From positions 60,449,501 to 60,513,500 of the forward strand of contig NC_133027.1 in the NCBI RefSeq assembly GCF_048771995.1: a stretch of 64,000 nt of DNA, given 5' to 3'. This document shows, piece by piece, positions 1 to 13,985 of the stretch; position 1 is the first letter of the stretch, and every line of letters begins with the position of its first letter. The position numbers and the translations under genes were made by a program. The notes below the pieces were generated by a model. The model made no database searches, was not told the DNA's origin, and worked only from the letters and a program-made list of their open reading frames with translations. Source of the DNA: Taeniopygia guttata. Its lineage: Eukaryota; Chordata; Aves; Passeriformes; Estrildidae.

Positions 1-3000
1 GAAAAAAATACTTTCTTTAGATTATATTCCTGCAAAACAGATTTCAGTGTATTTTTTCAGTAAAGAGAAAGGAAGAAAATAAATAAGCAAACAAATCAAA
101 AACTGAAATGTCATTGAGATGTTGTCCCAATAGTATCTGATAGAAAGAAAGTATGAAGATGGCAAACAGAAGATTTCATAAGAAACATCTGCTAAATTTA
201 ACTGTTAGGTCAACTACTGCAAAGATGATGTTTTGCTTATGTTCTGTTTCAGAAATATTATTTAAAGCAATTGACAGAGAAGTTTCCTGCCACAAGAAAG
301 GGAAGGAAACCTTTCTAAAACTGTCACTGTCTGCCATATAAATTAAGTTATTAAGTATAGCATTTAGCTATGAGCCATAACCATAAGAAATTTAATCCAC
401 TGCAGACTGCAAAGGCCATTTGTAAAGATCAGGAGAATGGCATCATCCTCCAATTATCACTAATGGTTTTAGACCATCAATAAATTCTGAAAGAAAAATT
501 CTGTACTGTACTCATTTGGCGCTGCACATCACATCAAAGTGAGAAACATTTAATACATAGATAATATCTAATGTATATATACAGAGACATGAACATGGAC
601 ACAAACTGAGCAACACTCATCACTAGAAACTATGAAGTATATTTGAGAAGAGCTTGATTTGCTTCTGCATGTCTCCCATCTTGTGCCCCATGACTCCCAT
701 GTTAGAGAGGAATTTACAGAAGCCCAGACATCTGTATAGATGTCCAAAGTGCTTAAATCCCAACAGCTTTGCTACAGGTTAGGAGATAATGTTTGGACAA
801 TCAGGAAGCCTAAATGATTCAGAAATAGGGAAGAAGAAAATGCAGATCAGGACATCTAAGGTAGAAATGTGTTCCTTATTTCACTTCAAGATGTTTTTAA
901 AATGTAGCAAGTCTATTAACTTACCTGAATCTGAACTACTTGCTGAGAACCATTCATGCTGTTTGCTGACCTTCACAGGGGAGCTGTCCTGACATGAAAC
1001 ATTGCACATCACAAGATATGGAGGAAGGGCATCTTTTTTCTCTGTCAAAAAGATAAACTAAATTTTGATAATTTAAACATAAAATGCTAGTTAAGAAATT
1101 AAAAGCATCCCTATTTTGTTTGCTTCTTTTTATTCTTTTTGAGGGTAGGGTCCTAAAAGAATCAGTCTTTGTTGATCACATTATAAAGTAACTTTCAATT
1201 AATTAATTTCAATTAAACTCGCAATGTTGTGTTTAATTCCTAGAAAAGATGTTTCTTATAAACTAAAGCATAAATAGTAGTTTTATTTGTTACTTCTGTC
1301 ATTATTTTCTTCTTTTTAAAAAAGTCAGCATGAAAATAAAATATATACATGAAAATCATAGAGCTCCAAGGCAAGCACTTTCCATGTCACAGGTCAGGTA
1401 AGAATTATTTTCTTCTCAGACAAATGATATCACTCCATAGAGGCCAGCAGATTCCTGAACAACAGCAAAAGCAGTATTATTAGAAGGTAATTTCTTTAGA
1501 ACTAGAGGGTAATCAAGAGTTAATATTCAACAGTGTTCCCTTAGGGTACAAACTTTAGTTACATTTCAGTAGGAGAGCAAGCTGTAAAAAATAGATTAAA
1601 ACATTGCTTTCCAAAACCTACAAACTTCAGTTCCAAGAAGTTAATTACTTAAAGCCTCGCTTCAGAAACTAAAGCTGAAATTAGCCCATGGTCCTGCGAC
1701 ATACTTCAGTACCCTATGACCAAACACTGCTCTGAGGGTCAAACCAGGCACAGTAAACATGGTATAGAGCAACTGCTGTCTATAAGTCAATGTATGCAAT
1801 CTCCTTCACAGCCAAAAATTAGTATTCCATAATGGTTTTTTCATCTTAAACTTAGCTGTTGTTGGAGCTTTACCACGTCCCCAGTGGGTTTTAATTGACA
1901 CACGGGTTCTAGGAGATTCTGAGCATCCCCTAATACCCCAATAAAGTATGCGTTTTCAGACTTTTAAAGGGTCAGGGATGAAAGTATGAACAAAAATAAA
2001 ATTATGATTCAAGCATTCCCAGTGTCACAACTTGAGGAAAGTAGTACTGTGAATGTCACAAATACTAAACTATTTTTAAATAGCGAGCATACAGAATTAT
2101 GCTCTCAGTATATCAGGAACACTAAAATGTCTGAGACACCCCAATAAAGGTTTTCATACAGTCAGTGACAAAACTGAATAATGAAAAAAATTATGAAAAG
2201 GAAATAAATAAACTGCATTTTTTAAACTGCTGGATTATAAAAAGAATATTTGCTTTCATAGTCTGACATTAATACTTGAAAACTTTGAGTGTAAGTAATG
2301 AAAATGTTCCAAGAACAATAAAAGGAATGAAAAGGCAAATGATAAAAAAAAAATGAACCTTGTTTTGCCTTTTAATAAATGAAGTAAGGGTTTTAATATG
2401 GGTGAAGCATTCCCTCCACAAAATTATGAGCCAAATATCCAAGGAAACCATGTAAGAGAAGGAAAAAGAAAATAGTTCCTTAATGAAGAAAACAGTTCCT
2501 TAATGACTTATTATTTCATTAACATGCATCAATCATTTCTAAAATATAAAAATTTCCCTGGGACCTCAAATGTGGTATCACCAGTAAGTTGCTATATGCT
2601 TATAGTGTTTCTTTCTCAGTGACCTGAAAGACCTTGCTTTTTGTCTCTCTATATCTTTCTTCATACGTCTTATTTGGTTATCATACTGAATTGACAGAGC
2701 AGAAAACACAAGACTTACTGTTTTCTTTTATAAATTCAGAAATGTTTCTAAGGGTTGGTCTTACAGGTTTCTGTCCCCCAGCTTTACAAGGTTAGGTGGC
2801 ATTGCAAGATGAACTTAATAAAATTTTGTTGTTCTTTTTTTCCCAGCCGGGCCTCTCTATTTCAAGCCACAGCCTCTGACCTGCTTGCTTCACAACGTGT
2901 GGAAGTTACAATCATCAAAGCAGTTTCAGCAATACCTTCATGAGCTTCCAGACCTTATTTCTTCATGTGGAGGAAATGGTATGTTTTCTTTAAGCAACTG

Positions 3001-4176
3001 CATTTTTTGTGCTATGATTAATTTTATTTGTGCAGTGGTTAGGAATGGCAGGTCATCTTCCTAATCAAAGATGGGATGTTCATTTTCAGTTCCTATGCTT
3101 ATTATTGATGGCCAAAATTGTGGCAGTCAATTACTCAGATTTAAGGCTTTACCCATCACTAATATCTTAGTCTTGCTGAGATACAAACTAACCAAAATAA
3201 CTAATCAAACTCTTAATTAAACTCTTAATAGAAAGGAAGTAAGAAACACAGTGCCTCTGAAAAGAAGAAGTCAGGCTTGCTTCTCTCAGCTGGTACTTCT
3301 TCAGGCTAAGAGCTGACATCACAGTGGACTTCACAGATTAAAGGTGCTGTCTAGGCAAGGAGGAGGGATGAGCTGCCACTAACAGTGACCGGAGAGGAGC
3401 TCTGGGCAGTCAGGTGGTGCAGCAGTAGCAGCTTCCCTACCAGCCTGGGGCAGAGCCAGACCTACAAGCAGGTCAAGCTAGGCTATGGTTCTTTGCTGTT
3501 ATGCCATTTCTTTGGGTACCTCTTTGGCAAATAAACACGACTTTGTTTTGGAGAAGGCGTTTTCTGAGTCACTTTAATTAACTGCTGTCACAACAGAGAT
3601 AAAGGCTGTGTATGTGCCAAATCCAGTTGGGCCTGTTGAGTTAACCCTGATGCTAAGCAGGAAAGTTGAAGCCTTGAGATATAATCTGAAATTGGGAGCA
3701 TGTGTGATTCCCCCAAGAGGGATAAGATAGCCAGGATCATCTGTATCCCAAAGGTTGCCTTAATGGGAGACAAAAATAGGTCACCTTTCTGGATGACCAC
3801 AACTGCTGTGGTGAAAGGAGAAGGGCCCTCTCTTTAGACAAGAGAAGGAAAAATTTTCCTCTTTGTAAAAGACGGGAAGTTGAAGAGAATACTTTGTCTT
3901 CTTCTACAAGCTAGAAAGGGAGGCATGAAGATGTGTTTCTATTCATATGTCAATTGGTTATTAAAATGACAATCCATTGGGATTACATCATGGGTTATTG
4001 TCCCAGAAAAGTAGCTTTTGCATGTGTCAGCAATACAGGGCGTGTGAAAAAGAATTAGCATGGTGCAAACCAGCACACTATGCAATGGGCAGGGACAGGT
4101 GACACAAGGAGGCAGAAAGCCTCTGTCTACTCCACTGATGACACCTTTTAGAATTTGCTGGGTTTGCCTTGAAATT
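1..4176. other. gene-free AT-rich DNA
   Basis: No exon, RNA gene or clear transposon is recognised. Both strands have only short chance reading frames of about 60-70 codons with no family resemblance. The base mix is AT-rich with scattered A and T runs. A possible old retroelement or polyadenylation site near 3.5 kb is listed separately. Confidence 0.6.
3240..3600 (+). other. possible decayed retroelement or transcript end with poly(A) signal
   Basis: This block is more GC-rich than its surroundings and ends in an AATAAA hexamer at about 3530, followed within 30 bases by a GT-rich stretch (3540-3570). That arrangement is typical of a cleavage and polyadenylation site. It could be the R-U5 part of an old LTR or the 3' end of an unannotated non-coding transcript. 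I could not match it to a named family and no terminal repeats are visible. Confidence 0.2.
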
Positions 4177-4202
4177 AAATTAAATTAAATTTAATTTAAT
4201 TT
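4177..4202. repeat. 26-bp perfect AT palindrome
   Basis: The AAATT-type repeat unit reads towards a centre between 4189 and 4190 and its complement reads away from it, giving 13 bp arms with no mismatch. It can extrude as a cruciform or hairpin. It probably arose from slippage of the AAATT pentamer and has no evident function. Confidence 0.8.
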
Positions 4203-5299
4203 TTAAAAAAAGTTTTGCAAAGATAAAGTCAAGACTACTTCAGAGAACTGACCACAGATCTATGTACTTCTACAGGAACAAGTAAAGTTATTTCTCTCTT
4301 TGCATTTTCCTGATACATTCCTATCTTCCATTTGTGACACATACTTGGGTTTTCCCAGGATCTGGGGACTCTGTGTAGGATGGTTCAGAGCCATTAGAAG
4401 TATATGAAGATTACCAAGCAATGGTACAAGAAGTGCCAAGACCTTTGCCATCTGCACGGAGATCAGTGACATGTAAGAATGATTTATGTCTCACCAGGGA
4501 GGTTGATGTCCTTCCTCAATGTTTTCATTTACAGAAAGGAGGCTGCTGGTTTTCAGCCAGCTCTGTGCCTTCTATATTCTGTAAGGGCCTCTCTACTCAA
4601 TCCCATAGAAAAGTTAGTTCCCCGCTCTGGGAAGCAAACTACACAAATCTTTTCTCTTCTGTAGGCAAACATGAATTTTGAAACCCTAAGTGGGAGAGAG
4701 CAAAGCTACTTCTATGGAGGGAGAAGAAGTGTGATGAAAGACACAGAAAACACACAGAAACTAGACAGAAATTAGGAAAATACAAGTGGAAGAAGCTCAG
4801 AAAGCCAAGATTATTGCTCCTGTTGTCACAGAAAGTGTGGAAGTGGGGTTAACCCTTCTGACATTACTGCTACCCTAGAACCCCCGATATTTTGCTGGGA
4901 CAACAGCAAGGTTAGTCTGGTTTTCAGAGCTCTCTGCCACCCCATCAGTCTGCCATGGCAACAGCCTGATTTGCCTTTGCCTCAAGCCAGTCTGATACCC
5001 TTTTACCTTAGCACCTGCCAGCATGTGCGTCTTGCTACTGACTTATCTTTTCTTTTTTTCCTTAACAACTGGATTTCAAAAGCTGGGGCTTTTACAATAA
5101 ACTGATAGTACAACATTTACAACAAAGCCTAGAGGGTTGGCAATTTTACTTAGACCATAGATTCAAACCTATGCAGATGGTTTCTAATTATTTTCTTTGG
5201 TATAGCTTTTGCTAAGGGTTAAAACTTTAATAGTTTGCAAAATGACATTAACTATAAATGATTAGAGCTGCTAATTGTCACTGAACTGCCATATGTAAC

Positions 5300-5580
5300 T
5301 ATGTCCAAACATCAGCCTCTTATTATTCAAGCATATGCTTCTGCAAATTTGTGTTGTTTTGCTAATTGAGCTTTGTCTTTATTTGGCTGAAACTTGTTGT
5401 GACTGCAACGGTAATTCCGGGGCTGTACAGAAGCCAAAATATGGAGGCTTGGTTCCAGCTGGGAGCTATAATTGATATTATTATCTACAATGCAAATAAC
5501 TATAACTCCATGTACTTCCTTTTCAGTAGGTTTTTCTTGGCAGGATAAGTTGACCCTTACTGTTGAATTATTCATTTTCT
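5300..5580. promoter_or_regulatory. candidate conserved non-coding element with octamer site
   Basis: The stretch has the mixed, non-repetitive texture typical of vertebrate developmental enhancers. It includes an exact octamer ATGCAAAT (5490-5497), a CATATG E-box near 5333 and a GCTAATTGAG homeodomain-type core near 5360. Open frames overlap on both strands, which is also compatible with chance. Conservation itself cannot be seen in one sequence, so this is a motif-based guess. Confidence 0.25.
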
Positions 5581-7194
5581 CCCCACTTAAAATATATAGC
5601 CTATTTCTTTATTCCACTAACATGACAGTCTGTTCAAGAGCTTAGCCAAATAAGGCCCAGTTCATGCACATTTTGAACCTGGTTAAAAAGCCTCACTGGG
5701 ACCTGGATAATATAAAAAAAATACGCTGTCAAATTTTGTAAATTGATAGCAAACTACATATTAACACATCAGTTAATTATATGAAAATCACAAATTTGGT
5801 ATGATTTGCCAGTGAGCCCAGTGTAACCTGGATGCAATCAAACTGTAAGCAAAGAACAAGCAATAAATCTACTTGTTCAGGATAAACAAACGTGAGGTGA
5901 AGAGACTACAAATTAGGCAAAAAAGAGGAACACACACTGGTTACAGGCCGAGTGGTAGCAGGAAGATGATGTGTTCGCCCACGCGCTCGCCAGAGCATTT
6001 GCCTCAGCAGTATTCCAGCTACCACTGGCAGAATTCAGAAGCTGGCTTCCAAACTGCTCCTTCAGGGTGAGCTTCATTCCTCCAGAGTAGAGAGACAGCA
6101 TTGCCACTCCTGTAAGGAGATGGGCTCCCGTCCTCAGGAAGGGAAATGTTCTTTAAAAAAAATGACAATTGATATGGCTACAAAACTTTCTTCTCTGAGT
6201 GATATTGGCTTCATCAAAACTGGTAAAATTTGCTGAAAACTAACCAGGTTTCATATTAATTGCATTATCTCCTCAGGTAATGTCATTGGACAAGAGGTAG
6301 TCTCTCCACAGAGTAGGAGATTAACCCAGTACAGCTTAATATATGTCTCTAAAATGGAATTTCTGCTTCCGTGGGCTCAGTTTTGTCTGTAGGAATCTCT
6401 CTGAATGTAGGGTATTTGCCTGCAATTTTATTTCCAGTGAAATAGAGATTAACTTTTACAATTTTCTTAGATTGCTTATTGTTGCATATGAAAACCTTAT
6501 GAAAGGAAGGTCCTGTAAAATCATGACTCAGGCCTGTTACTTTGGCTAACTAGAAAAGGACCATGGGAAAGAGAGTCGGTTGAATTAGTTATATAATCAC
6601 CACATGTTCACATTGTCATGTATGGTGATTGTTTGAGTTATGTTTGTTTTGTTTTAAAACTATGTGACTCATAATGGGCTAACTGCTTAAAAAGGACTGG
6701 TTTTGGAATAAAGCAGATGAGGGATATTTTGCTGTGTCTCTTTGTTTCCAGTCGCTGAATGGTATAGTTAAACTACTTTTGGATTACAGTACATACTACA
6801 TTACATTATATTCATAATTAGCAGCTAAAATGTACCTCTAACTCCTTACAGGAAAGCCAGCATTCTTCTAGCCATTGGATGTTGCATGCTTGAAAATTAA
6901 TTAGACCATCACAATGAAAGTAGGAAACATTCAAGGGGATGGTGTCGGGCAGTAGTGTAACTGAGAGGACACGTGAAAAGCACCTCAGCGGATGTCCCTC
7001 CCATCACAGCAGAGGTTGAAGGGAAATTTGGAAGAGTATCCTTGGTCCTATTTGAACTGCAAGTCCCTAACATTCCAGAGAGGCCAGTTGCAATGCTCCT
7101 ATCTCACAGATTTTCCCCCCAGCTTTTCATACTCCAGAGTGCCCACGAGATCAAATGTTTACCATTACTCTTTCTTCAGAATCTCCCAGTATTT

Positions 7195-7690
7195 CCCAAG
7201 CTAAATATTTAGCCTTGTACTCCTTTTTTTCCAATGTTCTTCCCATATACAACGTCACCATCTCCAAAACTCTTCCTGCTCCAATCCATCCAGGCCTAAA
7301 TCCACCCACCCACCCTGTATATCCTGTTTCACTCTCCTTGTTGGCCTAATGCACTCCCACTTTTCCCAACCCCTACTTCAGTTCTGTTTTTATTCTGTCC
7401 TGCTGTCCTCGGTTCTGACTCAAAATACCTCCAACTCCTTTTCCCCTCACAGCTTTAGGTGCTCCTGTTTCTCTCAGCTTTCAGGTTCTTCTGTTCTGTT
7501 GTCAGGCTCCCAGTTGGAGGCTCTACATTTGTGGTATGTGGGTGAGGTGCTCATCTTCATCTTGTAATATTACCCCTACCCATTGGCACTCCCTTCTCCC
7601 TCCTGTCTGAAAACAGCCTGGTATTCCCAAACCTGCTTTGTCTGGGTAAGACTGTCAATAAATAATAAATAAATAGCACACAGGGACTAA
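7195..7690. other. pyrimidine-rich stretch ending in AATAAA cluster
   Basis: Over roughly 450 bases the + strand is dominated by C and T with few G, then ends in overlapping AATAAA hexamers at about 7660-7676. No homology is recognised. It may be ordinary strand-skewed DNA or a decayed polyadenylated insert. Confidence 0.35.
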
Positions 7691-10600
7691 AATATTATTT
7701 ACTAACACCAATGTCCAATGGCACATGAAGGATAGAAAAGAATGCTATGTCTGAGAAAAAAAAATTACTATATGTTATCCAGAGGATTGTGTAGTCAGAG
7801 TGGTTTGTTTCATCATGAAGTCTACCTGATGAAGCAAAATAGGACCCCTCAGGTAGATGCGCCAGGGAGAGGAAACAGCAGAGCAAAATAGCTCCTGGTT
7901 ATATATCAGTGTGTACCTGTTTCTAGTATGCTGGCAAGTCAGAAGTTACATCATATTTCTTTGGGCAGTGCCAGCTCTGAAAGGAGAAGTGTCCAGGCAA
8001 GGGTTTCCTTCTGCACTTTTTTTCTTGTTATACTAAAACATCCTTGTCCATGAAAGCCTCCCGCTGTGGTGGTCCATACAAAATAAGTGCAAGGCAAGAA
8101 AAGGAAAGGCTCTGGGGGCTTTCCTCCTCCTGCCTTTCAAGTCATTAGTCTGTCCCTTCCTTGAGCCCTTTTGCTAGGAGATCCCAAAGAATTAATGCTC
8201 AAATTACCCTTTTGGTGGCTGACCTTGAGGCTTCCATTTGCAGGTTTCCTTCTTTTCTTGGCCAGAACAGCTTTCCTCATTCCTTTTCCTTCACTCATTG
8301 ATCTGCCCTGCCAAGTGCTGGACGTTTGTGGGCAATGAAAGTTGAGGACCCTGACAACAGCATACCTAGATCGTCTTCACAGAGCTTTGCTAAGACAAAG
8401 ATGTTGCTGACATTATTGAGCTGGTGACAAGCATCATGCATGCATACCTCAAATCTCTTGTCAAGTTAGAGCTTCTACACTCAAAGCTACAAAGAGAGGC
8501 AATTAGCTTTGCAGAGTGGTTTAGTGCCAGATGTTAAGACAAAAAATTGCATGCCTATTAGGTTTTAAGTCTTACTGGATCATTAAGCCCAGCTAGTGGA
8601 CTATTTAATGCCATATATCAGAATATATTTCTTCTGCAGAGGCTTCTTTGGATCTCTTCCTCTGTGGCAGGGTGAGTGCTGATCAGGCCTGCAGCATGGT
8701 AGAAAGTAATAGGTGAGCATTTCAGCAGTTTGCAGGCAAGATCAAGATTCAGACGGTCACCATGGGATGCATCAAGAAGGTGAATGAATGTTCATTCTCA
8801 ATTTCTCATTTTCAGTTTCTACCGCATGAAACTCCATAGCTCTCCCAGACACCCATTGACATTCCTGTCAGTCTTTAGTTAATTAATCTGTTAATCTTCT
8901 GTAATCATTTCAGTGAATAATGAGGCGACTGTACTACTGAAAAATATCAAGGCACCTAGAACTGGCAGAAAGTTTTGAACAAAATTTTTAAACTTTACCA
9001 GAGCCTGTTGGACAGGAAGAAACAGTCAAAAGACAAAGCACTTTAGAGAAACCCAACACATATATCCACTGGGAATGCTATGCTGCAGCCCATTCCCATT
9101 TCATTTTACTCCTGTTTTACTCCTGTTTTTACTCCTTGACTCATTACATATTGTTCATGATAATACCAATTATCAGCATTACTTCAGAATTGTTTTCCTC
9201 CTTGCTTTCACATGCTCTTCACAGGCTAACTTCCCTCAGTGGCTCAACAGAGCCAGTGTCTCCCAGAGAACACAGCCAGGCCATGCAACCAAATGGATTT
9301 AGGAGAATCATTCTGCACAAATCCTGAAATTGACTTCAGCTAGTAGTTTCATACTGAAATGATGATTAATATGTGGTTTTTTGTATGTCAGAACAAGCAC
9401 AGCAATGCCTGTGAGCAGGATGATCTACTAGCACTTGCTTTCACTTTATTCTCATACAGAAAAGTAAGGCTTGGATGCTCAGAAACATCCATTGTAATAC
9501 TCTTGGGACTTTGTGCCACAAAGATATCACTAAATTACTATAAAATAAAATGGCAGAGAGTTTTAAAAAACATAAGGTATATTTATCTGTCAATTTAATA
9601 TTTCTTTAACTAAGCAGTTAAGAAATACAGATATAAGAAAGCCTTCATGAGACAGCTGTCCCATAAAGTCTTTTTCTCCTCCTTGGGATTACAATATTTT
9701 TCAACAGTGAATACCTACAAGATGAAATTAAGGCTTTTAGCTGGTTAGAACTTGTGCAGAGTGCTCCGTCTTATTCATGTCCATGCAAGGTTTTTTTGTG
9801 AAGAAACAGATCTGGTTGAGAGAAGTTCAGTACTATTACAGTGGCATAAGAGACTAGTCCAAAATAATAAACACTTAGAAAGGATAAAATTATGCAAGAA
9901 CAAAGCACTCTGTAAACATCTTTTAATCCTCAGATGTTCCTGTGCCTGTTTCCCTTCCCTGATTTATAAACCAGGCTGTTCAAGGCCACACACAAGTCAA
10001 GAGCTGAGCCAAAACTGCCTTCTGATGCTTGAATTCCAGTTTTGAAACCCAAATGTATCTCTCCTCTTTTATTTTTACACTCTGACCACTACTCAAATTG
10101 CTCCTTTACTAAAAAATATTTTAAAAAAAGAATACTGAAGCCTTTTGACCCTTGTGCCCAGCAAATCCCATCCTTGGGCTGCCAAGGACCTTTGCAGAAC
10201 TCAGTGCTTTACAGTTTTGTAGTCTCCATAGTTCAAATAACTTTAACCTCAGCAGACATCAGATATTCATTTCTTTTTCCATATCTGAATGGCATCTGGA
10301 TTCACACAAATTCTATCCCCTTAGCAACAATTTTGTTTGGTGACTTGCAAGAGAATAAGCAACCTTAGGGAGAACAGACACCCAAGAACACAAGTAAGCA
10401 GTAATAAACCAATAAAGCTGCCAGGAGAGCAACTACAGCATTTCCCAGGTTGGAGACCTGTCTAGGCTCACAGTCATGCTGTTATCTTCAAAGACAAAGT
10501 CACTTGATTGTTTTTATTCCTTCATCATAGCAACAGCTTCCTTTCCTCCCAGTTCAGCAATGACATCTTGCATCCTCCCTACCCATAAAATAGATCCCTG

Positions 10601-11424
10601 CCTCTAGCATTGTGCTGATGAAGAATTCTGCTTTCCTGATTGATTGCCAGCCGAGACTGCTCAGATGCAATTGAGGGTGATTCAAGCTTTTGGATAAACA
10701 GTCTTAAGTTCCTGCATACCTGAATCTGAGCCAGATTCCTGCAGTAGCATTGCTCACTAGAGCTAGCTACCACCTCCAGATCCAAACAGCATTTGAACTA
10801 AGTTCTCTTGAAAGGACATCAGTGTTGAGATATTAGTACAAATAGAGAACAATCTCCAGCTTTGTGTCTTTGGTAACATATAAGGCTGCACACTTCTTTT
10901 CTGTATTTATAATACAGACTTTTGGTTTATCATTTGTCTACTTCATATATCAGTGGCACATATTTTGACAAATGAAAAGCATTAATGTGCTGTCTTTTGA
11001 TGAAGCAGCTGGTATATCTAGCTTCAGTTTAGCCTGACTCCTATCAAAGACTCCTTTAATTCTAACCACAGATGCACAGAAATAAAGAGGATTATTTATT
11101 TTGTTACACTTGAAGGGGATCACAAGTGCTACCAGGTCCCTAGCATATTTGTTGTATTTTCTTTCTCCGCTGTTCTTTCATCTTTTTCCCCAAGTCTTTA
11201 TCTAAAATACAGTTATTGCACACCTCAACTAAACAAGGCAAATCTGTTTGCAGTTTTTCTATGGTCCCAAGCTAGGAAAAAGCTTTTTAACTTTTGCCTA
11301 TCCCATAGGCATGAGTAGGACATGTTTTCTAGAGGAAACTTTCTTGCAAAGCAGAGAATCATGCTTGGTGTTGCAATTTTTGCACGAGCACCACACAAGG
11401 AAACCATGTAGTCTTTCGTTCCCT

Positions 11425-11942
11425 TGTACTTGGCACTGGTGAGGCCACATCTCAAAACCTGTGTTCAGTTTTGGGGCCCAAAGAAAGACATGGAGGCACT
11501 GGACCATGTCCAGAGAAGAGAAAGGAAGTTGGTGAAGGGTCTGGAGCACAAGTCCTTTGAGGAGTAGCTGAGGGAACTGGAGTTGTACAGCCTGGAGAGA
11601 AGGAGGCTCAGGAGAGACCTTGTAACTCTCTACAACACCTGAAAGGAAGCTGTAGCCAGGTTGGAGTTGATAGCTTCTCCCAAGTAACAAGTGACCAGAC
11701 CAGAGGAAATGGCCTCAAGTTGCACCAGGAAAGATTTAGATTGGATATTAGGAAAAATTTCTGACTGAAACAGTGATCATGCATTGGAAGAGGTTGCCCA
11801 GGGAAGTGCTCAACAGGCATGTGGATGTGACACTTGGGGAAATGGTGAAGAAGATGGTGCTAGATTAATGGCTGGGTGGTGCTAGGTTAATGACTCAATG
11901 GTCTTAGACGTCTTATCAACTGTAATGATTCTATGATTTTAT
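11425..11942 (+). mobile_element. CR1 LINE, 3'-end fragment
   Basis: The sequence follows the avian CR1 consensus 3' region in order: a segment reading 'ggcactggtgaggccacatc', 'ctgtgttcagttttggg', 'ggtgaagggtctggagcaca', 'ggaaatggcctcaagttgca', 'gatattaggaaaaatttct', 'ttgcccagggaagtg', then the ATTCTATGATT terminal motif. CR1 copies are usually 5'-truncated and lack target-site duplications, as here. An internal deletion seems to lie near 11815, where the consensus has extra bases. There is no intact reverse transcriptase, so it is a dead copy. Confidence 0.92.
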
Positions 11943-13909
11943 GTGTGAGGCAAATACAGGGATATGGAAGTGGGAACTCTGTCAGACCTGGGCTTGTCCA
12001 GAGCTTTCTGAAAGACAACTGAAAGGCAAGACAAGGCCAAGCACACTGTTCAAATGCTATTCCTTTTTTTGTGTTTCAAAGGAGGCTGTTCAGAGATTCA
12101 AGTGCCACCAGAGTAGGCTGTCTAAAGTCAAAAAAATGAAGACCTGGTGTTATCATCAGAGGTGTAGTATCTTCTGCTGTTCTTCTGAAGATTTTGTAAC
12201 CTCACTTTAAAAATTCATCACCTTTGTGGCGCTGTACTGTGATCTTTGACTGAATGGCATCTGTGAGTCTGTTCAAGGGCTCTGTTCAAAAATCTGTTCA
12301 AACCCTCACAGATTGTGAGGGTTTTCAGAAATTCTCAGTGATTCTTTTCCCCCACTTCCCTTTGCCTGGGAGTAAAGTACTTGATTATTAGTAACTGCAG
12401 AATACATTTATCTGTAGAAGGGAAGTGAGGCTTTGAATGATAGGGGTGTGATCCACCCTACAGGAGAACAAGCTGGACTTAGACATGCTTATCTATCTCA
12501 TATGGAAAATTTATGCACATGCATCAGTGCTGTAGCTTTATCAGTTCGTGGAGCTAAAGCAAAAGCAAGTCTTTTGGATGGCATGAGAATTACATTGTTG
12601 TTTTTTTTTTTTTGTAATGTATTTATTTTCAAATTATGTTTTTATTACGTATTGGAGATAATTTAGTTCAAATTTAAAAACTTGAGAGTGGCATAAGACA
12701 GGAGTCACGTCCAGTGTTAATGCTGAAAGATCACTGGCAAGCGTGAGCCCATTTAATAAAAAAATGGAAACTCCACAGAGTTCAAGATATCTTCTTATCT
12801 TTTGCTGTTGAATGACCGACAAAAGGAAGGGAAGTGACTCACTATCACTGAAACTAAATGGAAGATTCATATTTTGTTCAGTTATGAGCTTAGCTATAAA
12901 TTATTCAGGAAAAGTTGTTTCCTGACAAAGAAATTGGCCTTTTGTGTTCACAATGTCCTAGCAATCCTAACAGGTAGCACCTGTATGGAGAAAAATAAAT
13001 TGACATCCACGGATGAAAATTTTATTTGTTGCTATCAGTCTGTTGAAGAAGGTTGTTAAAAATTATAGTTCTGAAAGTGAAAGAAAATTTCATAAAATCC
13101 CAACAGCTTTGGTGCTTAGACTGCGCATAAGTACAATTTTTCAAAAAGGTCGTATCTAAACTGTCTAGAACACAGAAATATATGACCTTGAGGACTTAAA
13201 AAATGACACCATGGAATCTTCAGCATTTTTTGCAGCAGGTAGATCTCGGGCTATGTGAAAATAATTCAAACTCTTCCTGAAATAATACAGGAATATAATT
13301 CAGATAAAATGCTGATGTTAACATAGCCTTTTACTTGCTTAAAAGTCCAGTTTTGCATTGAAGTCAGCAGAAATGCAAGATGTCATGCACATTTTCAGCA
13401 GTACAGCACATGCACTCAAGTTTGAAAGGCACTGGTAGCCAAAAGAAGCATAAGAGACACAGGGCACAGAGGACCCCAAGTACTCAGGAGTTCAGGGGGC
13501 CCCTCCTGCCCTAGAGTGGCATGGTTACCCCACTGTTCTACCAGCCCAGCTGAAGGCCATGCTGGGCCCATGCCTTAAAGAGCTTCCATCACTTGTTGTG
13601 GAGGCAGGATGCAGCCCAATTCACCACAGAATTTTAAAGGGGTAGAAAGTGATTAATGTTCAAAAGTGATTAATCTTAGCATAAGCTCCTGACGTACTCG
13701 GACACCAGCTGGATGCAGCCATCTGCGTGCAGGCTGGCAACAGCTGCTCCCACAGCCTGGCAGAGGAGCTGGCAGAGCACAGGGAGGAGCTTGTGCAAAT
13801 CAGGAGTGTGTGCTGAAGGGCTTCTTTCCCTTGCTATTTCTCCATGGGGAGAAAGAAATTTATTGTACTTTGGAAGGGAGGGAGGTATGTTAAGCTGCTA
13901 TGAGATGTT

Positions 13910-13985
13910 AAAAGAAAAAAACAAACTCAAACAAAAAAAAAAAAAACAAAAACAAAAAAACACACAAAAAAAAACCAAAACAGGA
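13910..13985 (+). repeat. A-rich low-complexity tract
   Basis: Runs of A are interrupted mainly by single C residues. Such tracts often mark old retroelement tails or slippage sites. No element body is recognised upstream. Confidence 0.75.

Larger units (their letters stand above)
4203..11424. other. gene-free DNA with one candidate regulatory block
   Basis: No coding exon is recognised. Noted contents are a candidate conserved element (5300-5580), a pyrimidine-rich stretch (7195-7665) ending in an AATAAA-rich cluster, and an imperfect tandem of a TTTTACTCCTG-type unit at about 9110-9138. The rest holds only short chance frames. Confidence 0.55.

Noticed and set aside
11298..11690. Minus-strand frame of 130 codons
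   Set aside because: It lies antisense in the CR1 fragment.
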